From: Deltaproteobacteria bacterium
GTDB lineage: Bacteria > Myxococcota > UBA727 > VGSZ01
DNA: 64,000 nt
Direction of reading: 5' to 3'
Assembly: GCA_016177705.1 (NCBI GenBank)
Contig: JACOUT010000020.1
Location: 62,001 to 126,000, forward strand
In this document: positions 33,217 to 42,358 of the stretch, one piece after another
How positions within the stretch are numbered: position 1 is the first letter of the stretch
Layout: each line of letters begins with the position of its first letter
Notes under the pieces: model-generated
Database searches by the model: none
What the model saw: the letters and a program-made list of their open reading frames with translations, nothing else
Told to the model about the DNA's origin: nothing
Made by a program: the position numbers and the translations under genes

Positions 33217-35436
33217 CTACACCAGCGCGCGCACCACGCGCCCGGCGGCGCGCGCCGCCTCGCGCGCGTCGTTGGGCGGCACCGCGCCGCGCTCGAGCAC
33301 CAACAGCATGTCCTTCAGCTCGTCGTCGGCCAGGCGCTCCACGATGTCCTTCGCCCGCAGGAACAGCTCCTCGGCGGTGGCACGTGATCGGTTACGACGC
33401 GCCAGCGCCGCCAGACGGCCGAGCGCCAGCGCCTCGCCGCGCGCGTCGCCCACCTGGCGGTGCAGCGTGAGCGCGCGCTCCCAGGCGACGCGCGCCTCCT
33501 CCAGCTCGCCGTCGGCGGCGTGCAGGTCGCCCTGCCAGCTCCAGACGATGCCCTCGTTCCTGCGGTTCTGCAGCTCGCGGTGGATGGCCATGGCGCGCTT
33601 CAGGCACTGCCGCGCGTCGGCGAGCTGGCCGAGCTCGAGGTAGGCGGCGCCGAGCTGCCCGGTGTGGATGCCCTCCCAGCGGCGATCGCCGACGTCGCGG
33701 TGGGCGCGGATGGCGTCGCCGTAGCGCCGGATGGCGCTCGGCAGGTCGCCGCGGTGGTGATCGAGCAGGCCGTAGAAGCCGAGCGCGCGGCCGGTGACCT
33801 TCTTGTCGCCCACCTCGTCGAGCATCTCGGTAGCGGCCTCGTAGTCGGCGGCCGCCTTGTCGGTGCGCCCCACCAGCAGCCAATGCGTGCCCAGGTTGGC
33901 GATGGCGCGCGCCTCGAGCAGCCGGTCCTTGGCGCGGCGCGCGCACGCGAGCGCCGCCGTCAGGTCCTCGTGGCTCTGGCTGAGCTGGTGGCGCGCCCGA
34001 CGCGCGCGCGCTCTCGCCTCGTAGGCGCGCGCGCGCAGCGCGTACGGCACGCCCACGATGTCGGCGGGCGCGAGCCCGCGATCGAGCAGCTCGATGAACA
34101 GCTCGTGCGGCCCACGCATAGTGAGCACCGGCTCGAGCGACAGCGTGGCGCGCAGCGCGCTCGTGATGGAGGTGAGCGTCTGCGTGTCGGCGGCGAGCGC
34201 GCGCCGCGCCACCGCCACCAGGTTGTCGGCGTCGTCCTCGAGCTGATGGCGCATCGAGATGCCGCCGTGCCCGTCGACGCCTTCGGCGAGGGCGCTGCCC
34301 ACGGTCAGGTAGTGCGCAGCGTGGCGGTTCTGCAGCGCCTCGCGCGGCACGCCGGGGTCGAGGCGCTGCTCGGCGGCCTCGCGCACCGCGCCCGGCAAGT
34401 CGAGGCGGCGCTCCTCGAGCGGCACCTCGTCGTCGGGCCAGCGCCCGGTGCCGCGCGGCGGCTCGACCACGCGCAACAGCGCCTTCTCGAGCAGCGACTC
34501 GAGCGCCGCGGGCACCGCCGGTGCGTCCGGAAAGCGCGACAGCTCGAGCACTGCCGCCGCCGCGGCCACGTCAAAGCCGCCGCTGAACACAGCGCACTGC
34601 GCCAGCGCCGCCTGCTCCCAGGGTGCCAGCAGCTCCACCGACCAGGCGACCGCGCCGGCCAGCGCCGAGCGCCGCTCGACGTCGAGCAGCGTCACCTTGC
34701 GCGGCAGCCGCTCCACCAGCTCGCGCGGCGCCAGCGCGCGCGTGCGCGCCGCCGCGATCTCGATGGCCTGCGGCACGCCATCGAGGTGACGCACGATCTG
34801 CGCGCACGCCACCAGGTCGGCCGGCGTGGGCGAGAAGCCGCGGCGCGCCTCGGCGGCGCGCTCGATGAACAGCGCCACCGCCTCGGCCGCCGCCACCTGC
34901 TTGGCGTCGCCGCTCTGCTTGGCGAGCTTGAGCGACCCAACCTTGAGCTCGACCTCGCCGGCAGCGCCGAGCGGCTTGCCGCTCGTCACCAGGAACGAGC
35001 ACTCGGCCGCCGCCGGCAAGAGCTGCCCCACCACGAAGGCGACCTCGCCCTTGCACCGGTCGGCGGCGTCGAGCAGGAACAGCGTGGGGCCGCCGCGCAC
35101 CAGCGCCTCCACCAGCCGCGACTGCTCGACGCCGAGCGCGGCGCCCGGCTCGGGCAGCGTGCCGAGCACCAGCAGCATGGCGTGCACCACGTCGAGCGCC
35201 GAGTGCGCGCCGCGCAGGTCCACCAACCAGACGCCGCCGTGCTGGCCGCAGCGCGACAGCTCGATGGCGGCCGCGCGCAGGCCCAAACGCGTCTTGCCGA
35301 TGCCCTCGGGGCCGGTGAGCGTGACCAACCGCTGCCCACCGTCGAGGTGGCGGCCGATCTCCTCCAGCAGCTTGACGCGCCCGACGAACGCACCCCGCTC
35401 GACGGGGAGGTTGGTGCGGGCGAGCTTGCGACCCAT
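33217..35436 (-). CDS. STAND-type ATPase with C-terminal TPR repeats
   Basis: A 739-residue protein. An NB-ARC-like ATPase module fills residues about 10-330: GPEGIGKTRL (Walker A, about 40-49) and TLFLLDAADR (Walker B, near 118). The winged-helix part follows. From about 450 on are helical TPR-like repeats (ARAIANLGTHWLLVGRTDKA, RWEGIHTGQLGAAYLELG). There is no DNA-binding domain, unlike AfsR/LuxR-type relatives, so it is a signalling or scaffold ATPase activated by a partner. The ATG has TAGCCG (35448-35443) 6 nt upstream. It is divergent from the rhomboid gene with a 41-bp gap. Confidence 0.82.
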   Translation of the reverse strand: MGRKLARTNLPVERGAFVGRVKLLEEIGRHLDGGQRLVTLTGPEGIGKTRLGLRAAAIELSRCGQHGGVWLVDLRGAHSALDVVHAMLLVLGTLPEPGAALGVEQSRLVEALVRGGPTLFLLDAADRCKGEVAFVVGQLLPAAAECSFLVTSGKPLGAAGEVELKVGSLKLAKQSGDAKQVAAAEAVALFIERAAEARRGFSPTPADLVACAQIVRHLDGVPQAIEIAAARTRALAPRELVERLPRKVTLLDVERRSALAGAVAWSVELLAPWEQAALAQCAVFSGGFDVAAAAAVLELSRFPDAPAVPAALESLLEKALLRVVEPPRGTGRWPDDEVPLEERRLDLPGAVREAAEQRLDPGVPREALQNRHAAHYLTVGSALAEGVDGHGGISMRHQLEDDADNLVAVARRALAADTQTLTSITSALRATLSLEPVLTMRGPHELFIELLDRGLAPADIVGVPYALRARAYEARARARRARHQLSQSHEDLTAALACARRAKDRLLEARAIANLGTHWLLVGRTDKAAADYEAATEMLDEVGDKKVTGRALGFYGLLDHHRGDLPSAIRRYGDAIRAHRDVGDRRWEGIHTGQLGAAYLELGQLADARQCLKRAMAIHRELQNRRNEGIVWSWQGDLHAADGELEEARVAWERALTLHRQVGDARGEALALGRLAALARRNRSRATAEELFLRAKDIVERLADDELKDMLLVLERGAVPPNDAREAARAAGRVVRALV

Positions 35437-35477
35437 CGAGGTCGGCTAGCACCCGCCGCGGCACCCGGAAAGGTAAG

Positions 35478-37283
35478 GTGCGAGGAGTGATCCGGATCCG
35501 CGAGGGCGACCAGGAGTCGATCCTGACCATCGACGAATTCGAGCGCCGCGCGCGGCGCGGCGAGCTGTCGCCGTTCTGCGACGTCTGCATCCCCGCGCTC
35601 ACCGGCGAACGCTTCGTGCAGGCGCGCGAGCTGCCGCTGTTCGCGTCGCTCTACGACCCGCGCCGCGTGCTGTTTCGTCGTCACTTCCACCTCGGCCGCT
35701 ATCCGCTGGTGACAGGTGTGGTGGCGCTCGTGTGCGTGGCGCTGTTCCTGTGGGCGCGCCACCTGGGCGAGGGCTTCGTCACGCGCGAGGCACTGCTCGA
35801 CCTCGGCGCCAAGGCGCGCGCCCGTATCGTCGACGAGGGAGAGCTGTGGCGCCTGCTGGTCGCCAACCTGCTGCACAGAGACGTCACCCACCTCGCCTTC
35901 AACCTGTTTGCGCTGCTCAACATCGGCACCGTGCTCGAGGGCGTCTACCGCCGCGGCGACTACCTGGTGCTGCTGGTGGTCGGCGGCCTGTCGACCATGG
36001 CGGTGTCGACGTTCGCCTCCGGCCCGGTCACCGTCGGCGCCTCCGGCATGATCTTCGCTTGCCTCGGCGCCGGCGTTGTGTTCGGGCTGCGCTTCTCCGA
36101 TCTGTTGCCGACGCGCTATCGCGTCTACTTCGGCGTCGTCGTGGTCGGCTACGCAGCCACCATGTTCTACCTGGGCTTGCAACGCGCCACGACGGACAAC
36201 TGGGGTCACGGCGGCGGCCTGCTCGCCGGCCTGGTGATGGGCGGCGTCTTGGTGCCGCGTTTGCTGCGGCTGCGCCAGGCGACCGAGCCGCGCGCGCTCG
36301 CGTTGCGCCCCTGGCTCGTGTGCGCCGCCCTGGTCGTCGGCGTGCTCGCGCTCGGGCCGCTGGTGCCGCGGCTGTTCGTGTCGTTTCGGCCGTACCGCTT
36401 GGACACCTTCGGCATCGTGCTGGAGCGGCCGTCGACGTGGAGCAAGGGGCCCGACCCGCTCGGCTTCATCGCGTTTGGCAACGGCGTCGACGCGCTCGCC
36501 TCCATCGCCTGCGACCGTTCGGCCGAGCGCGTGCGCCTCGACGACGCCGCGCGCCGCTTCGTCGACCGGGAGCTGAACAGCTTGGCGCGCGCCGGCCACA
36601 TCAGCGGCCTCGAGGTGGGCGAGCCGGTGTCGGACGCCGTCGGGGCGCCGCCGAACACCGCGCCGGCGCGCCGCGTCGCCTTCTCGTTCCTCGCCTCCGA
36701 CGGCCCGTTCAACGCGCGCGCCTGGATCTTCGTGCGCGGCGAGACCGAGTGTGCCTTTGTGCTCGCGCACCGCGCCACCGCCACCACGCGCTCCAAGGAG
36801 CTACTCGAGGAGGTGCGCGCGCGCGTGCGGCTCGTCGAGAACAAGAGCCAGCGCGACGCGGCCAACGCTGCCGTGAACCGACCGGAGTCGGTCAAGGCGC
36901 AGCTCGACCTGGCGCTGGCGCACCAGGCGGCCGGCGATCTTGCGGCCGCGCGCCTCGCCTTCGACGCCGCCAAGGCCGCCATGGCGCACGAGCGGGGGTG
37001 GGAGGGCCGCGTCACGGTTGGGCGCGCGCGCCTCGAGCTCGAGGCCTTCGGCGTGGACGGCACCGGCGATCTCGACGTCGCGCTGGCAGCGGCCGCCGAG
37101 GCGCGCGTCGCCAAGCCCGACGATCCCGACGTCGCGCTCCTGCTGGTCGACGTGCTGCTCGCGCGCCTCGAGCCCGAGCGCGCGCGCATCGCCGTCGAGA
37201 GCGCGCGCAAGCAGTTCCCGGACGACACCCGCCTGCAGGCGCGCGAGGCGGCGCTGCCGCCGCCTGCACCGGGAGGCCGCTAG
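35478..37283 (+). CDS. Rhomboid-family intramembrane serine protease with TPR-like C-terminus
   Basis: A 601-residue membrane protein. Residues 75-310 hold the rhomboid core: HLAFN (His138 to Asn142), catalytic GASG with Ser189, and catalytic His244 in NWGHGGGLLAG; it cleaves transmembrane substrates within the membrane. An N-terminal cytosolic segment of about 70 residues has a Cys pair (CDVC). The C-terminal about 290 residues include a beta domain and TPR-like helices (AQLDLALAHQAAGDLAAARL). GTG at 35478 is reported; a GTG at 35487 is an equally possible start. The fusion of rhomboid to TPR suggests substrate recruitment. The next gene begins 2 bp after the stop. Confidence 0.86.
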   Translation: MRGVIRIREGDQESILTIDEFERRARRGELSPFCDVCIPALTGERFVQARELPLFASLYDPRRVLFRRHFHLGRYPLVTGVVALVCVALFLWARHLGEGFVTREALLDLGAKARARIVDEGELWRLLVANLLHRDVTHLAFNLFALLNIGTVLEGVYRRGDYLVLLVVGGLSTMAVSTFASGPVTVGASGMIFACLGAGVVFGLRFSDLLPTRYRVYFGVVVVGYAATMFYLGLQRATTDNWGHGGGLLAGLVMGGVLVPRLLRLRQATEPRALALRPWLVCAALVVGVLALGPLVPRLFVSFRPYRLDTFGIVLERPSTWSKGPDPLGFIAFGNGVDALASIACDRSAERVRLDDAARRFVDRELNSLARAGHISGLEVGEPVSDAVGAPPNTAPARRVAFSFLASDGPFNARAWIFVRGETECAFVLAHRATATTRSKELLEEVRARVRLVENKSQRDAANAAVNRPESVKAQLDLALAHQAAGDLAAARLAFDAAKAAMAHERGWEGRVTVGRARLELEAFGVDGTGDLDVALAAAAEARVAKPDDPDVALLLVDVLLARLEPERARIAVESARKQFPDDTRLQAREAALPPPAPGGR

Positions 37284-37284
37284 C

Positions 37285-38322
37285 GTGCGCGCGCTCGTCG
37301 CCTCAGCCGCAGTGGTCGGTGCGCTCGCCGCCGTGCTGTGGCTGCTCGCGCTTCTGACCTCGACGCCGCCGCTGTCGGCGTCGGCGTTCCTGCTCGGCGA
37401 GCCCGTCGCCGTCGTAGGCGAGCCCTGGGCCGTGCGCTTCGGCGCGGCCAGGGAGGGGGGCACCGGGCCGTCGTCGCTGCACGGCACGGTGGCGCTCGCG
37501 GGCGGCGCGGCAACGGATGCAGGCGCCGGCTTTGCGCGGCTGCCGATTTCGGCGGCGGGCCCCTACGCCGTCACGCTCGACGTCTGCCTCGACGACGGCG
37601 CGCCCTGCCTGCGCGCGCGCTCCGCCGTCGAGGCGACGGCGCAACGGCGTGAGGCGCGCGCGCGCTTCACCTGGCTCGGCAAGGAGCCGCCGGTGGCGAC
37701 GCTCGCGACCGTGGCGCGTCGCACCAGTGTGGCGATCCGCATGCCGCTCGAGCTCGATGCCGCCGCGCCCAGCTTCACGGTCGAGCTCGAGCGCGCCGCC
37801 GGGCCGCTGCTGCTCGACGTCGTGGTGGACGGCGCCGTGCGCGACGTCGTGCCGGCGAACGCGTCGAGCGTCGACGTGCCGACGCCCGCGGGTCTGCGCC
37901 CCGGCGCCGTCGTGGTGGTGCACGCGGGCGGCCCGTGGCCGGAGGATGCCGGCGTCTGGGCCATCGCGCGCGTGCGCGACCCGGCGGAGCCGCTCGGCGC
38001 CTTCGCGGCCCGCCTTGCGCGCGAGGCCGGCGCCGACGACGACGTGACCGGCCCGCTCGACGACGAGGCGGCGCGCGCCCTCGTGCAGCGCCTCAGGCCC
38101 GCGGTGCTGCGCGCACCGCGCCTGCCGTTCGAGCTTCTGCCCGTCGAGCGAGGCATGCCCTGGGCCGAGCTGTACCTCGGCGCAGCGGCGCTGCTGGTCG
38201 CGTTGGTGGCGCTCGCCGGGCGGTCGCGGCGCATGCCGCCGATGGCGCTCGCGGCCGGTGTGGGCGCGGTGGCGGCCCTGTGCGCCGGACTGTACGTGGT
38301 GTTGCTGCTCGTCGGCGGGTGA
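37285..38322 (+). CDS. Membrane-anchored protein of unknown function
   Basis: A 345-residue protein with an N-terminal transmembrane or signal segment (LVASAAVVGALAAVLWLLAL), an extracytoplasmic beta-rich region of about 250 residues (two cysteines in CLDDGAPCL), and two C-terminal transmembrane helices. No family is recognised. GTG at 37285 is supported by GGGAGG 8 nt upstream and by its position 1 nt after the rhomboid stop, so it is almost certainly co-translated with the protease and could be its partner or substrate; that link is inference. Confidence 0.7.
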   Translation: MRALVASAAVVGALAAVLWLLALLTSTPPLSASAFLLGEPVAVVGEPWAVRFGAAREGGTGPSSLHGTVALAGGAATDAGAGFARLPISAAGPYAVTLDVCLDDGAPCLRARSAVEATAQRREARARFTWLGKEPPVATLATVARRTSVAIRMPLELDAAAPSFTVELERAAGPLLLDVVVDGAVRDVVPANASSVDVPTPAGLRPGAVVVVHAGGPWPEDAGVWAIARVRDPAEPLGAFAARLAREAGADDDVTGPLDDEAARALVQRLRPAVLRAPRLPFELLPVERGMPWAELYLGAAALLVALVALAGRSRRMPPMALAAGVGAVAALCAGLYVVLLLVGG

Positions 38323-38376
38323 TCCGACGCGTTGGCCCGCCGGCCTCTCCCTGCTAGCAGGGAGCTGCGAGGGGTC

Positions 38377-39687
38377 ATGGAGCAGCTCGGCAGGTACCGC
38401 ATCGACACCAAGCTGGCCGAAGGCGGCATGGGCTCGGTGTACCTGGGCACGGACGTCGATGGCCGGCTGGTGGTGCTCAAGGTGCCCCACCGCCACGACG
38501 CAAACTCGGTGACCGCGCTCGGCGACGAGGCGCGCACCGGCATGCGGCTCAAGCACCCCTCGATCGTCGAGACGCTCGACTTCTTCGTCGACAACGGCCG
38601 CGGTGTCTTGGTGGTGGCCTGGATCGAGGGCAAGACCCTCTACGAGCTGCGCCGCGCCGGTCCGTTGCCGCCCTCGGCCATCGCCGCGCTCGGCGAGCAG
38701 CTCGCGGGCGCGCTCGACGTCATCCACCAGGCCGCCGACGAGGACGGGCGGCCGCTCAACGTGCTGCATCGGGACATCAGCCCCAACAACGTCATGGTCG
38801 ACGCGTCCGGCCAGGCGCGCCTGATCGACCTCGGCATCGCGCGCTCGGTCGACCGGCAGCAGAAATCGACGCAGATCGGCGTGGTCAAGGGCACGCTGCG
38901 CTACCTGGCGCCCGAGATCCTCGCCGGCGGCGATCACACGCGCGCCACCGACCTGTGGGCGCTCGGCGTCACGCTGTGGGAAGCGGCGCTGGCGCGCTTC
39001 GCCGTGCCGGGCGACGAAGTCTTGACCATCAAAGCCGCCATGGACGGCACGCTGACGTCGCTGCTGCCGGGCGAGACGCTCGACAGAGACGTCAAGGACT
39101 CGATCCAGGCGCTGGTCGCGCCCGTCGGACGTCGCCTGCAAAACGCGCGCGCCGCCAACGCCGTGTTCTCACGCCTGGCGACGCGCCAGCCGGGCGGCAA
39201 GGAGGCGCTGGCCGCCGCGGTCAAAGCTGCCAGCGCCCCGCGCGCCGCCGCAAGCGGCCCGCCTCCCAATCCGCACCGAGCTGCGCCGCAGGCCGCCGAG
39301 GAGACCACGCCCGACGTCACCGAGTTCGTGCCGCGCACGGTGCTCTCGCCCGCCCTGCCCTCCAAGAGCGAGGTGGACATGGTGTTCACCATGACGGTGC
39401 CGAAGGATCTGGTGATGCCGAGCGGCCTGGCGCCCACCATGCGCCTCGATGAGGAGGAGCTGCTCGGCAAGCGCGGCCGCACACCGAGCGAGGAAGCGGT
39501 GCTGCAAGACGCCGAGACGCCGGTGGAGCCAATGGTGCTGCCGTCGAGCACCGACTCGGCGGACACCATCATGATCGACCGCGAGCGCGCGCCCACTCGG
39601 CAGGTGGCGGCCGACCGCTCCACCGACAAGTCGCTGTCCCTCGAGGTCATCGTGGTCGACGGCGACGACGAGGACACCGAGGCTTGA
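38377..39687 (+). CDS. Ser/Thr protein kinase (DLG variant)
   Basis: A 436-residue Hanks-type kinase: glycine loop LAEGGMGSVYLG (13-24), Lys35, catalytic loop HRDISPNN (131-138), DLG at 151-153 instead of DFG, and LAPE (177-180). The C-terminal 170 residues are a low-complexity acidic tail with many Thr residues; no transmembrane helix is seen. Metal-binding Asp151 is kept, so activity is expected. The ATG at 38377 is preferred to an upstream ATG because GAGGGG lies just before it and the kinase homology begins at MEQLGRYRID. It follows the rhomboid operon by 54 bp and may be its last gene. Confidence 0.9.
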   Translation: MEQLGRYRIDTKLAEGGMGSVYLGTDVDGRLVVLKVPHRHDANSVTALGDEARTGMRLKHPSIVETLDFFVDNGRGVLVVAWIEGKTLYELRRAGPLPPSAIAALGEQLAGALDVIHQAADEDGRPLNVLHRDISPNNVMVDASGQARLIDLGIARSVDRQQKSTQIGVVKGTLRYLAPEILAGGDHTRATDLWALGVTLWEAALARFAVPGDEVLTIKAAMDGTLTSLLPGETLDRDVKDSIQALVAPVGRRLQNARAANAVFSRLATRQPGGKEALAAAVKAASAPRAAASGPPPNPHRAAPQAAEETTPDVTEFVPRTVLSPALPSKSEVDMVFTMTVPKDLVMPSGLAPTMRLDEEELLGKRGRTPSEEAVLQDAETPVEPMVLPSSTDSADTIMIDRERAPTRQVAADRSTDKSLSLEVIVVDGDDEDTEA

Positions 39688-39712
39688 CGCGGGCGCGCAC
39701 GAGTCCGCTCTG

Positions 39713-40357
39713 TCAGCCCGGCACGGTGGCTTCGCTCTTCCTGCGGGTGCCGAGGTAGCTCTGCCACTGCGGCAGCGCCGCCATCCGGTCGTGGAAGCGG
39801 CGCAGCTCGGGCGCGCCGTCGAGGCACGCGGGGCGCATCGCCAGGTGGGTGTGCAGGAGCTGGAACGCGTTGACGTCGGCGTAGGTGGGCGTCGCGGCGA
39901 CGAACAACCCATCGGCACCGGCCGGCGCCGACGCGAGCAGGTTGCCGAGCTTGGCGAGGTTGGTCTTCCAGGTCTCGTTCCAATACTTGTCGGCGAGCTC
40001 CGCGTTGCCCTTGCCCGCACCGTGCAGCAGCGCACCAATGCCGGCCGCAATATCAACGCAGGTCTCGGCCACCACGTCGGCGCGCACGCGCTGCTCCTCG
40101 TCGGCGCCGTCGAAGCGGAAGGTGCGCGCCAGATGGCGCAGGATCGCTTGGCTCTGCGGGATGCGCCGCTCGCCCCGCGCGTCCTTCTCGACCAGCACGG
40201 GCAACTGAAACAACGGCATGGTCGCCTTGGCGGACTTCCACTGCTCGCGCGTCAGCACCGTGTCGGTGAATGGCTGCCCGGCGAGCGTGAGCAGCAGGCG
40301 AATGGGCTCGGCGCGGCCGTGAATCTGGAAGTAGATCAGCTCGTACGACGTCGACAT
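39713..40357 (-). CDS. Glutathione S-transferase-like protein
   Basis: A 214-residue protein with the N-terminal thioredoxin-like domain (YELIYFQIHGRAEPIRLLL, with Tyr as likely catalytic residue) and the substrate-binding motifs PVLVE and IPQSQAILRHLA. The pattern is that of sigma/alpha-class GSTs rather than the usual bacterial beta class. Conjugation of glutathione to electrophiles, or peroxidase activity, is inferred. GGAGG lies 6 nt upstream of the ATG. It is transcribed toward the kinase gene with a 25-bp gap. Confidence 0.88.
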   Translation of the reverse strand: MSTSYELIYFQIHGRAEPIRLLLTLAGQPFTDTVLTREQWKSAKATMPLFQLPVLVEKDARGERRIPQSQAILRHLARTFRFDGADEEQRVRADVVAETCVDIAAGIGALLHGAGKGNAELADKYWNETWKTNLAKLGNLLASAPAGADGLFVAATPTYADVNAFQLLHTHLAMRPACLDGAPELRRFHDRMAALPQWQSYLGTRRKSEATVPG

Positions 40358-40463
40358 GGCGCCTCCGGATGATCCCCGCCATTACCAGGTTGCGCCGCTG
40401 CCGTCGCCGACAGGTTGCACGAAGGTCGTCGCCCTGCTCGGATGCCGACCCGCGGGGTGATCG

Positions 40464-41705
40464 ATGGAGCCGCTACACCAGGCGCCGCTCGACGACGGGC
40501 GTCGGCCGCCACACCCGTTTTGGTACACGCTCCTGATCGTGCCGTTCGGCGCGTCGAACGGCTTCGTCACGGTGGCGCTCGCGTTCCTCGCAACCAAGCA
40601 CGGGCTCACCGTCGAGCAGGGGGCCACGCTTGTGGCGGCCTCCATGTTCCCGAACGTCTGGAAGTTCTTCTGGGCCCCGGTGGGCGACAAGACGCTCACG
40701 CGCAAGCGCTGGTACCTGGTGTCGACGGGCTTGGTGGCCGCGACGCTGTTCGCGCTCTCGGTGATCCCGCTCGGCCCATCGACGCTCGGCGTGCTGTGGG
40801 CGGTCATCCTGCTCTCGAGCGTCGCCGCCACCTTCGTCGGCTTCTCGGTCGAGTCGATCGTGGCGCACACGACGCCGCCGTCGCACCGCGGCTCGGTCAG
40901 CGGCTGGTTCCAGGCCGGCAACCTGGGCGGCTCGGGCATCGGCGGCGGCATCGGGCTGTGGCTGCTCAACAACACGCCGTCGCCGTGGACCGCGGGCGGC
41001 ATCATGGCCGCGCTGATGTGCGCCTGCGCGCTCGCGCTGCGCTTCGTTCCGGAGGTGCCGGCCGAGCGAAGTGCGGGCGGCGTGTTGCATGCGGTCAAGC
41101 ACGTCAGCGTCGACCTGTGGCAGGTGATGAAGTCGAGGAACGGCATCCTGTGCGCCGTCTTGTGCTTCGTGCCGGTCGGCACGGGCGCTGCGGGCGCCGT
41201 GCTCGCGCAGGCCGAGGTCGCCGCGCTGTGGGGTGCGGGGGAGAACGAGGTCGCGCTGGTGCAGGGTTTCCTCACCGGCGGCGTCTCCATGGCGGGCTGC
41301 CTGGCCGGCGGCTTCCTCTGCTCGAAGGTGGTGAACCCGCGGGTCGGCTACGCCATCTTCGGCGCGCTCATGGCGGTGGTCACGGCGGCGATGGCGTTTT
41401 CGCCCATGACGGTGGCGATGTTCGTCACCTACAACATCGCCTACGCGTTCGTCACCGGCCTGTGTTACGCGGCGTTCTCTGCCTTCGTGCTCGACGCCAT
41501 CGGTGCCGGCCACGCTGCCACCAAATACAACGGCTTCGCCTCGCTCGCGAACGCGCCCATCTGGTACACCGGGCTGGTGCTCGCCACCGCCGAGACCCGC
41601 GGCGGCGCCAAGGGCCTATTGCTGACGGAGTCGCTGATGGGCGTGGGCGGCATCGCGCTGTTCTTCGTGGCGGTGGTCGTCGTCGGTAGGACGCGACGGC
41701 CGTGA
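40464..41705 (+). CDS. AmpG/PAT-like major facilitator transporter
   Basis: A 413-residue membrane protein with about twelve helices. Characteristic stretches are WYTLLIVPFGASNGFVTVAL, FPNVWKFFWAPVGDKTLTRK (loop 2-3 motif) and SHRGSVSGWFQAGNLGGSGI, matching the acetyl-CoA transporter/AmpG branch of MFS. AmpG proteins import muropeptides; the substrate here is not determined. The start ATG has no strong ribosome binding site. Its stop overlaps the GTG of the next gene, so the two are coupled. Confidence 0.85.
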   Translation: MEPLHQAPLDDGRRPPHPFWYTLLIVPFGASNGFVTVALAFLATKHGLTVEQGATLVAASMFPNVWKFFWAPVGDKTLTRKRWYLVSTGLVAATLFALSVIPLGPSTLGVLWAVILLSSVAATFVGFSVESIVAHTTPPSHRGSVSGWFQAGNLGGSGIGGGIGLWLLNNTPSPWTAGGIMAALMCACALALRFVPEVPAERSAGGVLHAVKHVSVDLWQVMKSRNGILCAVLCFVPVGTGAAGAVLAQAEVAALWGAGENEVALVQGFLTGGVSMAGCLAGGFLCSKVVNPRVGYAIFGALMAVVTAAMAFSPMTVAMFVTYNIAYAFVTGLCYAAFSAFVLDAIGAGHAATKYNGFASLANAPIWYTGLVLATAETRGGAKGLLLTESLMGVGGIALFFVAVVVVGRTRRP

Positions 41706-42283
41706 CCAGCCGACGGCCGCCGCCCGCGATCCGCGGCGCGTACCTGCGCGACAACTACGCCGTGCTCGATCGGCTCGGTGCTGACGTTGCAGCGCACGTG
41801 AACGCGCGCCTCGATGGCGAGGTGCTGCGCGGTTTGGCGGCCGCTCGCGCCGACGCATGGGAGCCGGTGGAGCTCGATGTCGCGCTCACCGACGCCCTGT
41901 TCGCCGAGCTCGGCGAACGCGGGCTGCGGCGGGCCAACCGTGAGGTCTTCCTCGCCGCCATCGAGGGCCCACTGCTCAAGCCGATGTTCGCGGGGCTGCG
42001 GCGCATGCTCGGCATCACGCCGCTCGCGCTGCTGCGCCTGGCGCCTCGGCTGTGGAACACCATCTATCGCGGCTGCGGCGACCTCTCGCTCGAGCAACAC
42101 GAGGGGCGCCACGCGATCGTGCTCGACGGCGTGCCGCCGGCGCTGCTCGCGTCGCCGCCCTACTTCCTCGGCGTCAGCGGCGTCATCGACGCCTGCTTCG
42201 TGCTCACACGGCGCACCGGCACGGTCGACGTCGAGGTCGACGCCGAGGCGCGACGGGTCCGCTGGCGCGTCCACTGGGAGTGA
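41702..42283 (+). CDS. Probable DUF2378 (Myxococcales-specific) family protein
   Basis: A 193-residue protein sharing the layout of the DUF2378/TIGR02265 family known mainly from myxobacteria: N-terminal helical part, the segment LLRLAPRLWNTIYRGCGDLS, and a C-terminal beta part (HAIVLDGVPP, YFLGVSGVIDACF). These proteins are related to heme-NO-binding-like folds and have no assigned function. The GTG start overlaps the stop of the AmpG-like transporter (GTGA), so a shared role is likely. The family call is by eye. Confidence 0.6.
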   Translation: MTSRRPPPAIRGAYLRDNYAVLDRLGADVAAHVNARLDGEVLRGLAAARADAWEPVELDVALTDALFAELGERGLRRANREVFLAAIEGPLLKPMFAGLRRMLGITPLALLRLAPRLWNTIYRGCGDLSLEQHEGRHAIVLDGVPPALLASPPYFLGVSGVIDACFVLTRRTGTVDVEVDAEARRVRWRVHWE

Positions 42284-42358
42284 CCGACGGACGCCGGCTG
42301 TCCCGCGCCGGCTGCCGCTCTGTCACGGGGCCGCACGGCCAGTGTAGGCTGCCCGACG

